Shown here piece by piece: positions 40,856 through 51,969 of a DNA stretch of 64,000 bases. A program made the position numbers and the translations under genes. The DNA is from Streptomyces alanosinicus (GTDB taxonomy: Bacteria > Actinomycetota > Actinomycetes > Streptomycetales > Streptomycetaceae): the NCBI RefSeq assembly GCF_014650595.1, contig NZ_BMVG01000008.1:124001-188000 (forward strand). The letters are read 5' to 3'. Position 1 is the stretch's first letter. Every line of letters starts with the position of its first letter. The notes below the pieces were generated by a model, which was not told the origin of the DNA, did not search any database, and saw only the letters and a list, made by a program, of their open reading frames with translations.

Positions 40856-41500
40856 GTGAGCGCGCAGGGGACACAGGAGCCGGAGCTGGGGCGGCGGGAC
40901 CGGAAGAAGGCCGCCACACGGCGCACCCTGCTGCAGACGGCGGCCCGGATGTTCGCCGAGCGCGGCTTCCAGGACACGACGGTCAAGGACATCGCCGCCG
41001 AGGCCGGCGTCACCGAGCGCACGTTCTTCCGTTACTTCCCCTCGAAGGAAGACCTCGTGTTCGCCGAGATCCTGGACTTCGTCCCGCTGGTCGCCGAGGA
41101 GATCCCGCGGCGGCCGGCCGGCGAACCGCCGCTCACCGCCGTCCACCACAGTCTGCTGGCGGCCGCGGCCCGGCGCGAGGGCGGGCTGGCGATCCTCTTC
41201 GTGGGCGCACCGCCCCGCGCACTGACGGGCCAGACCCGGCGCACCCATGTCCTGACCCAGTTCGAGGACAGCATCGGCGCGGCACTGGCCGCACGCTTCG
41301 CGGAGCACGAGCCCGAGGAGCCGGCCGGCCGGCGCGCGCTGCGCGCCTCGGTCCTGGCCAGAGCCGCCGTCGGCGCCGTGCGCGGCGCCCTGCTCATCCA
41401 TGTCCGTGGCGCCGAGGCGCCCGCTTCACGCAAGGCCGAGGACTTCGCCGTACTGCTCGACGAGGCGTTCGCGCTCCTGCGAACGACGGATGACGTCTGA
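40856..41500 (+). CDS. TetR-family repressor of the adjacent MMPL exporter
   Basis: A 214-residue TetR-family regulator. The N-terminal helix-turn-helix reads KKAATRRTLLQTAARMFAERGFQDTTVKDIAAEAGVTERTFFRYFPSKEDL over about residues 18-68, and the rest is a helical ligand domain. The GTG start at 40856 follows AGGATG; an in-frame GTG at 40826 lies before the operators' promoter and is not used. It is divergent from the MMPL transporter, with two identical-core operators between, so it is likely relieved by a toxic substrate of that pump. A strong terminator follows. Confidence 0.9.
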   Translation: MSAQGTQEPELGRRDRKKAATRRTLLQTAARMFAERGFQDTTVKDIAAEAGVTERTFFRYFPSKEDLVFAEILDFVPLVAEEIPRRPAGEPPLTAVHHSLLAAAARREGGLAILFVGAPPRALTGQTRRTHVLTQFEDSIGAALAARFAEHEPEEPAGRRALRASVLARAAVGAVRGALLIHVRGAEAPASRKAEDFAVLLDEAFALLRTTDDV

Positions 41501-41616
41501 CACCGTTTCGGCGTGTCACCTTGACGTCGACGCACAGCACCTTCGCGCTTGCAAGGCATGACATCAAAGACGTGAACCAGCCAATTCCGCTTGCTGGTCG
41601 TGTGCCGTCAGACCCG

Positions 41617-41655
41617 TCAGGCGCCCGGAAGAACCGCGAGATTCCGGGCGCCTGA
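41617..41655. terminator. Strong terminator hairpin between tetR and the CIS region
   Basis: Fourteen-base perfect arms TCAGGCGCCCGGAA (41617-41630) and TTCCGGGCGCCTGA (41642-41655) with an 11-base loop. It separates the convergent tetR and the Ig-like membrane protein gene. Confidence 0.85.
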
Positions 41656-41767
41656 CCTATTTCAAAAAGTGTCCGTAACTTCCCACACTCTGACGGTTTT
41701 CGGACGGAGTGAGACTCTCCTCTTCCCCTAGCTGCTCATGGGGCGAACGATGTTCGAGGGAGCGATG

Positions 41768-43099
41768 TCATCGAGTGACGTCGCTGAGTACGCCACTGAC
41801 ATTCAGGACCTCATGACACTGCTGCGCCTGCCGGCCCGTCGCCGGTGTACCGGGCTTCGCGCATGTGACGTTCATGATGACCTTGGCGTCCTGGGGGATC
41901 TTGATGGGGGTGACCCAGTGGTAGTCCTGGTTGCGGAAGGTCTCCAGGGCGATCGTGGTGATCTTCCGGTCGCCGAAGGTGATCGTCAGGACGCCCTCGT
42001 CGCCCTGGAAGTTGGCGACGACGATGTCCGTGATCCCGAACAGCTTGCCCTTCGGCACCACATAGGTACCGGCGTTGTCCTGGCCGCCGGACGTCTGCAC
42101 GTCGATCGTGGTCGAACTCTGCTGGCCGGAGCCGCCGTCGCCACCGTCTCCGCCGGTACCGCCGCTGCCGCCGCTGCCCGACTTCGTCCCCTTGTCGCCC
42201 TGGGAACCCGTACCCGTCTTGCCCCCGGAACCGTTCCCCGGAGACTGCCCGTCCGGTCCGCCGGGCGTGGGACGCGGCTGGACCACCTCGTTGGCGGCCT
42301 GCTTGGCGGCGCTCCGCACGGCCGGCCGGACCAGCGCGAACCACGCCAGCAGCAGCGCGATCAGGGCGGCGAGCAGGGCCAGCAGCCACTTGGGGAAGAT
42401 CGGGATCTGGACGAACTCGGCTTCCAGCGGCGGCCGTACCAGGGCGCCCGGCTGCTCGGCCCGCTCCGCGGCCGCGGTGTCCGTGGCGTGCACGGTGAAC
42501 GGCCAGACCACCGGCTTGCCGAACCAGACCGGCTTTCCGGTGCGCACGCGCAGCCGGGTCTCCGCCGACTCGCCCGGTTCCAGCGTCAGTTCGGCGGGCG
42601 TGAACGCGAACCGCAGTTCCTCCCCCGCCTGTTCCGGGGTCAGGGCGATCCGGGCCGGGGCGTTGCCCTCGTTGCGCACCGCCAGCCGGTAGCGGCCGCG
42701 GAGCCAGCCGCGCCGGCGGCGCGGAAGGATCTCGGTGCGCAGCTCGTGGAACTCCTCCACGTGCACCGTCGTCTCTGGCACCGTGACCGCTTCGGGGTGC
42801 TCGGCAGGCAGCACACGTACGCCCAGCGGCACATCACCCGCACGCACTTCGGGCGAGCGGGGCGGGTCCAGCCGGATGGTCACCGTCTCGGAGGTCCCGG
42901 GATACAGCGAGACCCGCTCGGGTTCCACGGTGGCCCAGGCCGCACAGTCGCCGACGACCTCCAAGGTGTACGCCTCGACGATGTCACTGTCGTTGCGGAC
43001 GGTCAGTCGGGTCGAGGCGGTACCACCCGGCATCACCGTCACGGCGGGCATGTCGAGCCCTGGCAGTCCAGGGCTGGAAGAGGCTGCAGAAGGCGTCAC
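41768..43099 (-). CDS. Ig-like single-pass membrane protein at the border of the CIS cluster
   Basis: A 443-residue protein. Residues about 10-245 hold two Ig-like/COG1470-type beta domains (PGGTASTRLTVRNDSDIVEAYTLEV, WATVEPERVSLYPGTSETVTIR, RLAVRNEGNAPARIALTPEQ). One TM (PKWLLALLAALIALLLAWFALV) lies at about residues 260-281. A Gly/Ser-rich linker follows (about 300-340), then a beta-domain (KGKLFGITDIVVANFQGDEGVL) to the end. No signal peptide is seen, so the Ig-like part should be cytoplasmic and the last domain outside. The start is GTG at 43099. It is divergent from the LuxR gene. Similar proteins occur with Streptomyces CIS loci; a docking role is inference. Confidence 0.68.
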   Translation of the reverse strand: MTPSAASSSPGLPGLDMPAVTVMPGGTASTRLTVRNDSDIVEAYTLEVVGDCAAWATVEPERVSLYPGTSETVTIRLDPPRSPEVRAGDVPLGVRVLPAEHPEAVTVPETTVHVEEFHELRTEILPRRRRGWLRGRYRLAVRNEGNAPARIALTPEQAGEELRFAFTPAELTLEPGESAETRLRVRTGKPVWFGKPVVWPFTVHATDTAAAERAEQPGALVRPPLEAEFVQIPIFPKWLLALLAALIALLLAWFALVRPAVRSAAKQAANEVVQPRPTPGGPDGQSPGNGSGGKTGTGSQGDKGTKSGSGGSGGTGGDGGDGGSGQQSSTTIDVQTSGGQDNAGTYVVPKGKLFGITDIVVANFQGDEGVLTITFGDRKITTIALETFRNQDYHWVTPIKIPQDAKVIMNVTCAKPGTPATGRQAQQCHEVLNVSGVLSDVTR

Positions 43100-43322
43100 G
43101 CGATGACCGTAGAACCGCCCGCGGACGGCCACGAGAGGTGCGAGGGCAACGTCCGGGCAGTACGCGTGCCCCGCGCGGTCAAGGCCAACTCGACGGATCG
43201 GCAGGCTCGTTGACCGGCCCCGGACCGGTCCGCGGACCTCCCGCGGGCCCCGACACCGTCCCCGCACAGGCTTCCGTGTCCTTCCGCTCCTCTTCGCTCC
43301 TCCCACTGAAACAGGACTCTGC

Positions 43323-43991
43323 ATGTCCCTCACCACAACAGAACTTCAGTCCGGTACGGCCCGCCGGCCGCACCGGGTCTCCGTCGCCGTCTACGCCCAG
43401 GACCTGGTGCTGCGCATCGGTGTCGTCCATCAGCTCCGCCAGCGTCCCGAGGTGGAACTGCTCGACGACACCGACGCGGAACGGGCGCATGCGTCCCTCG
43501 TGGTCGTCGACTCCGTGGACGACGAGGTGATAGCCCTGCTCCAGCGGCTGCAGCGCAACCGGGCGACCCGCACCGGGCTCGTGGTCGGCTCCTTCGAGTC
43601 CGCGGCGCTGCAGCGGGTCATCGAGTGCGGTGTCGCGGCGGTGCTGCGGCGCACCGAGGCGGACCAGGACCGGCTGCTGCATCTGGCGGTCGCGCTGGCC
43701 AACGGCGAAGGGGTGCTCCCCGGCGATCTGCTGGGCAAGCTGCTGAGCCATGTCGGCAGTCTGCAGCGCTCGGCGCTCGATCCGCACGGTCTGACCCTGT
43801 CCACGCTGACCGCGCGCGAGGCGGACATGCTGCGCCTGGTGGCGGACGGTTTCGACACCGCCGAGATCGCGCAGAAGACGTCGTACTCCGAACGGACCGT
43901 CAAGAACGTGCTGCATGAGATCACCACACGTCTGCAACTGCGCAATCGGGCCCACGCCGTCGGCTACGCCTTGCGCAACGGCCTGATCTGA
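43323..43991 (+). CDS. LuxR-type regulator with an atypical receiver-like domain
   Basis: A 222-residue regulator. Residues about 15-135 look like a receiver domain (HRVSVAVYAQDLVLRIGVVHQL, ASLVVVDSVDDEVIALL), but the usual Lys is replaced (VLRRTEAD) and the acidic pocket is weak, so phosphorylation is doubtful. The C-terminal LuxR helix-turn-helix is clear: LTAREADMLRLVADGFDTAEIAQKTSYSERTVKNVLHEITTRLQLRNR. It sits between the divergent membrane protein and the start of the CIS operons and is a good candidate for their regulator. AGGA lies before the ATG. Confidence 0.85.
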   Translation: MSLTTTELQSGTARRPHRVSVAVYAQDLVLRIGVVHQLRQRPEVELLDDTDAERAHASLVVVDSVDDEVIALLQRLQRNRATRTGLVVGSFESAALQRVIECGVAAVLRRTEADQDRLLHLAVALANGEGVLPGDLLGKLLSHVGSLQRSALDPHGLTLSTLTAREADMLRLVADGFDTAEIAQKTSYSERTVKNVLHEITTRLQLRNRAHAVGYALRNGLI

Positions 43992-44142
43992 TGATCCGTC
44001 ATCTGTAGTCCGGCACCGTGGTGTTGCCCGAAAGCGCAGCCGGCGCTTCCCCCGGGCACGGCCCCGCCGCCCTGCCGCGCGACGCCCGCGCGGAGCCAGA
44101 GTGGCGGGGCGACCCATGTGTTCCGAGACTGCGAGGTGGACC

Positions 44143-47100
44143 GTGAACGGCACCGCTGACCCCGGCGGGCAGCGTCGGCTGGGGAGATTCGGAGCCTCGT
44201 TGCTCCTGTTGGTCCCGCTGCTCGCGCTGACGGCGGCCTCGGGTCCGGGCAGTGCCCAGGCCCAGCCGAAGGCCATCGACGCCTCCGCCACCCGGATCGC
44301 CTACGCCGGCACCGGGCACCGCAGTCTCGGCAAGGTGATCGACACCAAGGACAGCGAGCCGCTGTTCGGGCCGGGTCCGGCGCACTACGACGTCGAACCG
44401 TCGGCGCTGGGCGACACGATGGTGTTCGCGAGCCGCCGCGACGAGAAGAACCCCCAGATCTATCTGCGCGCCCCCGACGGCTCGGTACGCAAGCTGACCA
44501 GCGGCCGGGACGCGGCACACCCCCGGCTGACCCCGGACGGCCGGTCCGTGGTGTTCGACTCGGCGGAGCCCGGCGGCGCCGACGGCAAGAAGCAGCGCGA
44601 CCTGTGGCTGGTGCGCACCGACGGCACCGGACTGACCCGGCTGACCGACACTCCGGTGAACGAGGAGAGCCCGACGGTGTCGCCGGACGGGCAGCGCCTG
44701 GCGTACGCCTGCGACGCGGACGCGGTGTTCGGGGAACAGATCTATGTGCGCCCGCTGGCCGGCGGCACCCCGACCCGGGTGACCGGCACGCTGGGCGACA
44801 AGGCGACGGAGCCGGTGTGGAACCCGGTGAACGACCCGGCGCACCGGGACCTCATCGCGTACACCTCCACCCCCACCGCCTCCGACAACTCGGCGGGCCC
44901 CCGGCTGCGGGTGACCGGCGGCACGGCCGGCGACCAGCCGCTGCTCACCGGCACATCGGCCGACTGGCGGACCCATGGGGCAGCCTGGATGCCCGATGGG
45001 GAGGGCGTGCTGTTCCTCAGCCCGGACCGCACCTGTGGCTGCGAGGGCGACTGGGACCACGTGTACCAGGTCCAGAACCGCACATCGGGCCCGAACCTGG
45101 TGCTCATGGAGGACCGCGCGGTCGGCACGCCGACCTGGGCCGGACCGCAGAACGGCGGTTACGTCGTGGTGGACCGCACCACGGCGAAGGGAACCAACAA
45201 GGCGGACGGTGTGCACGGTCCGCATGTGGTGACCCTCCAGGATGTCCGGGCGGACGGCGCCGACCCGCGTGACCTCGGGCTGACCATCCTGAACGAGGAC
45301 CCGGCGGCGGACACCAACACCGATCCGGCCAAGGACCCCCTGTTCAACCCGGCTGCCGGGTACGACCCGTGGACCGAGCGGCAGAACTACACACCGGACG
45401 GCCGCCGCATCGTGGTGACCGTGTTCGAGGGCGACGCGAACGACCGGATCGAGCGGATCTGGACGGTGGACGCCGACGGTTCCAACCCCGCGCCCATGCC
45501 GCTGGCCGGGCGCGGGCCGAAGGACTGGGACACCGACCCCACGTTCTCGCCGGACGGCAAGTACATCGCGTTCACCCGGACGTCGCCGGGCGGGGTCGGC
45601 TCCGCCTCCGGGCCCGGGCGCATCCTGATCGCCGACGCCACCACCGGTGCGATCGTGCACGAGATCGTGCCGCCGGCCGGACAGCAGACGGGCGGCGACG
45701 CCCAGCCCACCTGGTCCTCCGACGGCACCACGCTCGCCTTCACCCGCAACATGACCATCGACGGGAACGGCGGCAACAAGCACATCTGGACCGTGCCGGT
45801 GGACCACCTCGATCAGCAGCACGATCTGAGCTCGGCGATCTGCCCCGGCAACTGCGCGGTCATCGACGACAGTCCGGCGTTCTCGCCGGACGGACGGCAG
45901 ATCGCCTTCAACCGCAAGAACGGCGGCGGCCAGGTGGACGAGCACAACGGCATGGTGCTCACCTCCGTGTCCGGCGGCACCTGCCAGGTGCTGCTGCCCG
46001 AATCCGCGCGCGGCAACGGCGACGCCTGCCGTCAGGAGCTGCCCGACAGCTCGGTCACCGGGCCGCACCAGCCGCGTGACGCGGCCTGGACCGCGGACGG
46101 CACCGGGATCGTCTTCAGCTCGCGCACCGACGCGCCGGTCAACTGCCCCGAGAAGCTACACCTGTTGAACATCGCGACCGGCCGGCAGACCCCGCTCACC
46201 CTGGAACTGCCGGGGCGGCAGAAGGAGCCGAGCGTCCAGCAGTCGGTGGACCTGGCCGTGCACGCCCCGGGCACGGTACCCGCGGTCACCGTCGGCCACT
46301 CCACGGATGTCCGCGTCGACGTCGTCAACAACGGCCCGGCCGCCTCGCCCGGCACCCGGCTGACCATCGCACCGCCCGCCGGGGTGAGCGTGACCCGGGT
46401 CCGCCGGCCGGGCGGCACCTGTGACGCCGCCTCCCTGCAGTGCGACATCGGGGTGGTACCCCCCGGCACGACCGTGCCGGTGACCGTGACACTGACCGGG
46501 CGCACCGTGGGCGACCAGCCGGTGGACTGGTCGGTCACCGGCAGCGTGATCGACCCGCAGCCCGGCGACAACACGGCCCGGACCGTAGTGCCGGTGCAGA
46601 AGGCCGCCCCGCCCACCCCGCCCCCGACCTCTCCTCCGCCGACCTCTCCTCCGCCGACCTCCCCGCCTCCGACGACCCCGCCCACACCCCCGGCCCCGCC
46701 GACCCCGCCCGCTCCCAAGGCCGGCCCCGGCGTCCGGGTCACCGCCCAGCCCGACCCGGGCTATGTGGGCGGCCGGGTCGTGGTGACGTACACCGTGCGC
46801 AACGGCCGGAACGCGCTGGCGACCGGGCTGCGGCTGCGGATCGGGCTGCCCGCCGGGATCCCGAACGGCGGGCCGCCGCCGGGCTGCGACGCCCGCTGGG
46901 TGTGCGCGCTGCCGGACCTGGCACCGGGCGACTCCACCGTCGTACGGGTGGTGCTCTCCCCCGATCACGCGCTGACCGGCCGGGCCACCGGCACCCTCAC
47001 CACCACCGGGACGGACGCCGACCCGCGCGACAACAAGACACGCACCACGCTGCGCATCCTCCAGCCGAAGATCATCGCGGTCCCGCCGATCGGCAAGCCC

Positions 47101-47364
47101 GGCTTCGTCACCTCGGTACGCGGCAAGGACTTCCCGCCGGGCGTCCCGGTGCGCTTCACCTGGAAGCCGGGGATCACCGCGGCCGCGGCACCGACCGTGC
47201 CCCTGCCCGACGGCACCTTCATCGGCCAGCTGCTGATCCTCAGCAAGGACCAGACGGGTCCGCGCACCATCACCGCGAGCGGGCCCGGATTCTCCCCGGT
47301 GAAGACCGACTTCCTGGTGGTGAACGGCAGTGTGCAGCCGCCGGACGAGGTGACCCGCCGGTGA
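44143..47364 (+). CDS. Secreted TolB/PD40 beta-propeller protein with DUF11-like domains
   Basis: A 1,073-residue exported protein. GTG at 44143 has GAGGTGG before it and opens a signal peptide (FGASLLLLVPLLALTAASGPGSAQA). From about residue 40 to 690 there are repeated PD40/WD40-like blades, with recurring PDG motifs (LTPDGRSVVFDSAE, VSPDGQRLAYACDA, FSPDGKYIAFTRTS, FSPDGRQIAFNRKN). DUF11-like domains (from about 700 and 865) flank a Pro-rich linker of PPTSPPPTS repeats. It overlaps the next gene (GTGA), so a secreted protein is translationally coupled to cytosolic CIS parts. It may sense or bind wall material; its role in CIS is unproven. Confidence 0.75.
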   Translation: MNGTADPGGQRRLGRFGASLLLLVPLLALTAASGPGSAQAQPKAIDASATRIAYAGTGHRSLGKVIDTKDSEPLFGPGPAHYDVEPSALGDTMVFASRRDEKNPQIYLRAPDGSVRKLTSGRDAAHPRLTPDGRSVVFDSAEPGGADGKKQRDLWLVRTDGTGLTRLTDTPVNEESPTVSPDGQRLAYACDADAVFGEQIYVRPLAGGTPTRVTGTLGDKATEPVWNPVNDPAHRDLIAYTSTPTASDNSAGPRLRVTGGTAGDQPLLTGTSADWRTHGAAWMPDGEGVLFLSPDRTCGCEGDWDHVYQVQNRTSGPNLVLMEDRAVGTPTWAGPQNGGYVVVDRTTAKGTNKADGVHGPHVVTLQDVRADGADPRDLGLTILNEDPAADTNTDPAKDPLFNPAAGYDPWTERQNYTPDGRRIVVTVFEGDANDRIERIWTVDADGSNPAPMPLAGRGPKDWDTDPTFSPDGKYIAFTRTSPGGVGSASGPGRILIADATTGAIVHEIVPPAGQQTGGDAQPTWSSDGTTLAFTRNMTIDGNGGNKHIWTVPVDHLDQQHDLSSAICPGNCAVIDDSPAFSPDGRQIAFNRKNGGGQVDEHNGMVLTSVSGGTCQVLLPESARGNGDACRQELPDSSVTGPHQPRDAAWTADGTGIVFSSRTDAPVNCPEKLHLLNIATGRQTPLTLELPGRQKEPSVQQSVDLAVHAPGTVPAVTVGHSTDVRVDVVNNGPAASPGTRLTIAPPAGVSVTRVRRPGGTCDAASLQCDIGVVPPGTTVPVTVTLTGRTVGDQPVDWSVTGSVIDPQPGDNTARTVVPVQKAAPPTPPPTSPPPTSPPPTSPPPTTPPTPPAPPTPPAPKAGPGVRVTAQPDPGYVGGRVVVTYTVRNGRNALATGLRLRIGLPAGIPNGGPPPGCDARWVCALPDLAPGDSTVVRVVLSPDHALTGRATGTLTTTGTDADPRDNKTRTTLRILQPKIIAVPPIGKPGFVTSVRGKDFPPGVPVRFTWKPGITAAAAPTVPLPDGTFIGQLLILSKDQTGPRTITASGPGFSPVKTDFLVVNGSVQPPDEVTRR

Positions 47365-48101
47365 TCCACGAGGTCGACGAGGCACTGCGCACTCTGCTCG
47401 CCGGGTCGGGGCTGGAGGCGTCCGGGGTCGAGATCGTCCTCGACGCGCCGACCCGGGACTGGGCCGCGCGCCGCAACGCCCCCACCGTCTGTGTGTTCCT
47501 GTACGACATCCGGGAGGACGCCACCCGGCGCGGCGCCGGCGCCGGCGAGGTGTACGACGCGGACGGGTACGTCGTGGCGCGGCGCACCCCGCCCCGCTGG
47601 TTCGAGCTGACCTACCTGGTCACGGCGTGGGCGAGCCGCCCGCAGGACGAGCATCGGCTGCTGTCGCAGGTGCTCGCCACGCTGGTGGCCGTGGACGCGC
47701 TGCCGCAGCACCTGCTCACGGGCTCGCTGGCCGAACTGGGCCTGACCGTCGCGCTGGACACCGCCGGCGCAGAGCCCGACGGGCCGTCGGCCTCCGATGT
47801 GTGGTCGGCGCTGGGCGGCGAGCTGAAGGCGTCGCTCGGGGTGCGGGTGCGCGCGCCGCTCGCCGGGACGAGCAGCGCGGCCGCGCCGCCGGTCACCGAG
47901 GGACTCGTGGTGCGGGCCACGGATCACAGCCAGGCTGCGGATCACGGGCAGGACGGGGATCACGGGCAGGACGGGGATCCGGTGCCGGGGCGCCGGCTGC
48001 GCTACGAGGGCGTCAGCGACCCGGGTCCGGACGGTTTCGCCGCTCCGCGCGAGCGGCGCCCGGCGCCCGCCCGCCGCCGCAGAGGGGGCCGCCGGCCGTG
48101 A
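47361..48101 (+). CDS. CIS terminal cap-type protein, DUF4255 (Pvc16/Afp16-like)
   Basis: A 246-residue DUF4255 protein. The N-terminal EVDEALRTLLAGSGLEAS and VCVFLYDIREDATRR, then WFELTYLVTAWASRPQDEHRLLSQVLATL are the family blocks seen in Pvc16/Afp16, which caps the tube and ends sheath polymerisation. The C-terminus is a disordered tail with an 18-bp tandem repeat encoding DHGQDG. It starts in the GTGA overlap with the propeller gene and itself overlaps the ATPase start. Its place at the head of the CIS genes agrees with other CIS loci. Confidence 0.85.
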   Translation: MIHEVDEALRTLLAGSGLEASGVEIVLDAPTRDWAARRNAPTVCVFLYDIREDATRRGAGAGEVYDADGYVVARRTPPRWFELTYLVTAWASRPQDEHRLLSQVLATLVAVDALPQHLLTGSLAELGLTVALDTAGAEPDGPSASDVWSALGGELKASLGVRVRAPLAGTSSAAAPPVTEGLVVRATDHSQAADHGQDGDHGQDGDPVPGRRLRYEGVSDPGPDGFAAPRERRPAPARRRRGGRRP

Positions 48102-50182
48102 CGTACCCCGCCGATGTCGTCACCGCGGTCGCCGCGGATCCCCTGTGGCAGCGCCTGCGGCTGGTCGAGGACCGGGTCCGCCACGCGGTGGCCGCCCGCC
48201 GTGCCGTCGATCCCGACCCCGACGACCCCTACCGCGGCCAGTACCTCTCCCCCGAGGCCGTGGAGCGGATCCTGAACGAGCCGGGCGGGCTCGGCGTGCC
48301 CGGATACGAGCCGCCGCCCCCGCCGCCCGATTCCGTGCTCGGCTCGCTCGCCGCGCGGTTCGGGCTGTCGCCGCTCGACATCGATCTGCTGCTGATCGCG
48401 CTGGCACCGGACCTGGACGCCCGCTTCGAGCGGCTCTACGGCTATCTCAACGACGATCTGACCCGCCGTAGACCCACGGTCGCCCTGGCGCTGGAGCTGT
48501 GCGGGCTCGCCTCGGCGTCGGCCGCCCGGTTCCGCTTCGCACCGGGTGCGCCGCTGGTCGCGGGCGGACTGCTGGAGGTCACCGAGCCGGACCGGCCGCC
48601 GCTGTCGCGGGTGCTCGTGGTGCCGGACCGGGTGAGCGGCCATCTGCTGGGCGGTACGGCGCCGGACGCCCGGCTCGCCGGAGTGCTCGGCGAGAGCACG
48701 GACGACCCGACGGCCGACGCGGACGAGGTGCGCCGGGCGGCGCTGGCCGCCCGCTCCGGGACGGGGTCGGTGTATCTGCTCGACCGGGGTGGTGACGCGC
48801 CGGGACTCGCCGCGGCGGCCCTGCGCACGGCGGGGCTGGACACGCTGGTCCTCGACGCCGCGGCGCTCGCCCGGCGCCCCGGCGAGGTGCGGGCGCTCGC
48901 CCGGGTCGCGGCGCTGGAAGCCCGCCTCACCGGCGCCGGTGTCGTCCTCGGCCCCCTGGAGGCGCTGCCCGCGCCGCCGGCCGAACGGACCCGTGCCCTC
49001 AGCGAGTTGTGCACGGCGCTGCGGGGCATCCCGCTGTTCACCCACGGCCGGGAGGGCTGGGACCCGACGTGGGCGCCGGACACCCCGGTCGTCCTGCCGG
49101 TGGCCCCGCCCTCCCCCGAACGGCAGGCCGCGCGCTGGCGGCACGCCCTGGCCCTGACGGACACCGACGGCTCCGTGCCGGGCGGCACCGACGTCGATGC
49201 CCTCGCCCGCTCGGTCGCCGCGCACCGTCTGGACGGCGGTCAGCTGCGGCGCGCGGCGGACGCCGCGCTGCGCTCCGCCGCGCTCGCGGGCCGCCCGGTG
49301 TGCCCCGACGACCTCAGGTTCGCCGTCCGCGCGCAGAACGGCGCGGGGCTGGCCCGGCTGGCCCGCCGGGTGGAGCCGGCGGTCGGCTGGGACGACCTGG
49401 TGCTGCCCGAGCCGACCCACCGCCGGCTGCGGGAACTCGCCGTGCGCGCCCGCCATCGCGAGCAGGTGCTCGGACAGTGGCGGATGCGGCCCGGCGGGGG
49501 CCGGGGCCGGGGTGTGATCGCGCTGTTCGCGGGCGAGTCGGGCACCGGCAAGACGATGTCGGCCGAGGTGGTCGCCGCGGACCTCGGCATGGATCTGTAC
49601 GTGGTCGATCTGTCCACGGTCGTCGACAAGTACGTCGGCGAGACCGAGAAGAACCTGGAGCGGATCTTCACCGAGGCGTCCGCGGTCAACGCCGTGCTGC
49701 TCTTCGACGAGGCCGACGCGATCTTCGGCAAGCGCTCGGAGGTCAAGGACGCGCACGACCGGCACGCCAACATCGAGTCGGCGTATCTGCTGCAGCGCAT
49801 GGAGTCCTTCGACGGGATCGCCGTGCTGACCACCAATCTCCGGGCCAACCTGGACGAGGCGTTCACCCGCCGGCTCGATGTGGTGGCGGAGTTCCCGGTG
49901 CCCGACGCGGCCCAGCGGCTGGCCCTGTGGGACCGCTGTCTGGGCGCCCGGTTGCCCCGCGCGGACGACCTGGACCTCGGCTTCTGCGCGGAACGGTTCG
50001 AACTGGCCGGTGGCTCCATCCGGGCCTGCGCGGTGACCGCCGCCTATCTGGCCGCGGAGTCCGGAGGTCCGCTCGCCATGCGGCAGTTGGTGACAGCGGT
50101 GGTGCAGGAGTACCGCAAGCTGGGCCGGCTCGTCCTGGAGAGCGAGTTCGGGCCGTATCTGGCGGACGTCGTCGGCGCCTGA
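48098..50182 (+). CDS. CIS AAA+ ATPase (Pvc15/Afp15-like)
   Basis: A 694-residue protein with one C-terminal AAA+ module. The N-terminal part (about 1-440) is a winged/helical region of unknown role. Then come Walker A in FAGESGTGKTMSAEVVAADLG (about residues 478-498), Walker B in NAVLLFDEADAIFGKRSEVKD (about 530) and the sensor segment AVLTTNLRANLDEAFTRRLD. Such ATPases are conserved in extracellular and cytoplasmic CIS loci, where they help assembly or recycling. The GTG at 48098 overlaps the DUF4255 stop. A 192-bp gap with its own control region separates it from the sheath. Confidence 0.9.
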   Translation: MTYPADVVTAVAADPLWQRLRLVEDRVRHAVAARRAVDPDPDDPYRGQYLSPEAVERILNEPGGLGVPGYEPPPPPPDSVLGSLAARFGLSPLDIDLLLIALAPDLDARFERLYGYLNDDLTRRRPTVALALELCGLASASAARFRFAPGAPLVAGGLLEVTEPDRPPLSRVLVVPDRVSGHLLGGTAPDARLAGVLGESTDDPTADADEVRRAALAARSGTGSVYLLDRGGDAPGLAAAALRTAGLDTLVLDAAALARRPGEVRALARVAALEARLTGAGVVLGPLEALPAPPAERTRALSELCTALRGIPLFTHGREGWDPTWAPDTPVVLPVAPPSPERQAARWRHALALTDTDGSVPGGTDVDALARSVAAHRLDGGQLRRAADAALRSAALAGRPVCPDDLRFAVRAQNGAGLARLARRVEPAVGWDDLVLPEPTHRRLRELAVRARHREQVLGQWRMRPGGGRGRGVIALFAGESGTGKTMSAEVVAADLGMDLYVVDLSTVVDKYVGETEKNLERIFTEASAVNAVLLFDEADAIFGKRSEVKDAHDRHANIESAYLLQRMESFDGIAVLTTNLRANLDEAFTRRLDVVAEFPVPDAAQRLALWDRCLGARLPRADDLDLGFCAERFELAGGSIRACAVTAAYLAAESGGPLAMRQLVTAVVQEYRKLGRLVLESEFGPYLADVVGA

Positions 50183-50374
50183 GGGGCTCGCCGGTGCGGG
50201 ACCGTCGAACTGGGCGGGCGCGCACCGGAGTTCCTTCCCCTGTGGTCCGCGCGGGCGTCCGGAAAGGCAGTGCGGTTGCCCCCGGCAAGGTACCGACGCC
50301 CCTGCCGCCGGGCCTGATCCGCCCCGGAGACTCGGCATCGACGCAGGTGATCCGATGAACGTGAAGGAGCGAGC

Positions 50375-51934
<1,560 letters not shown>

Positions 51935-51969
51935 CCCGCGGGTCTGCAAAGGAAAGGTGACAGACAGTC

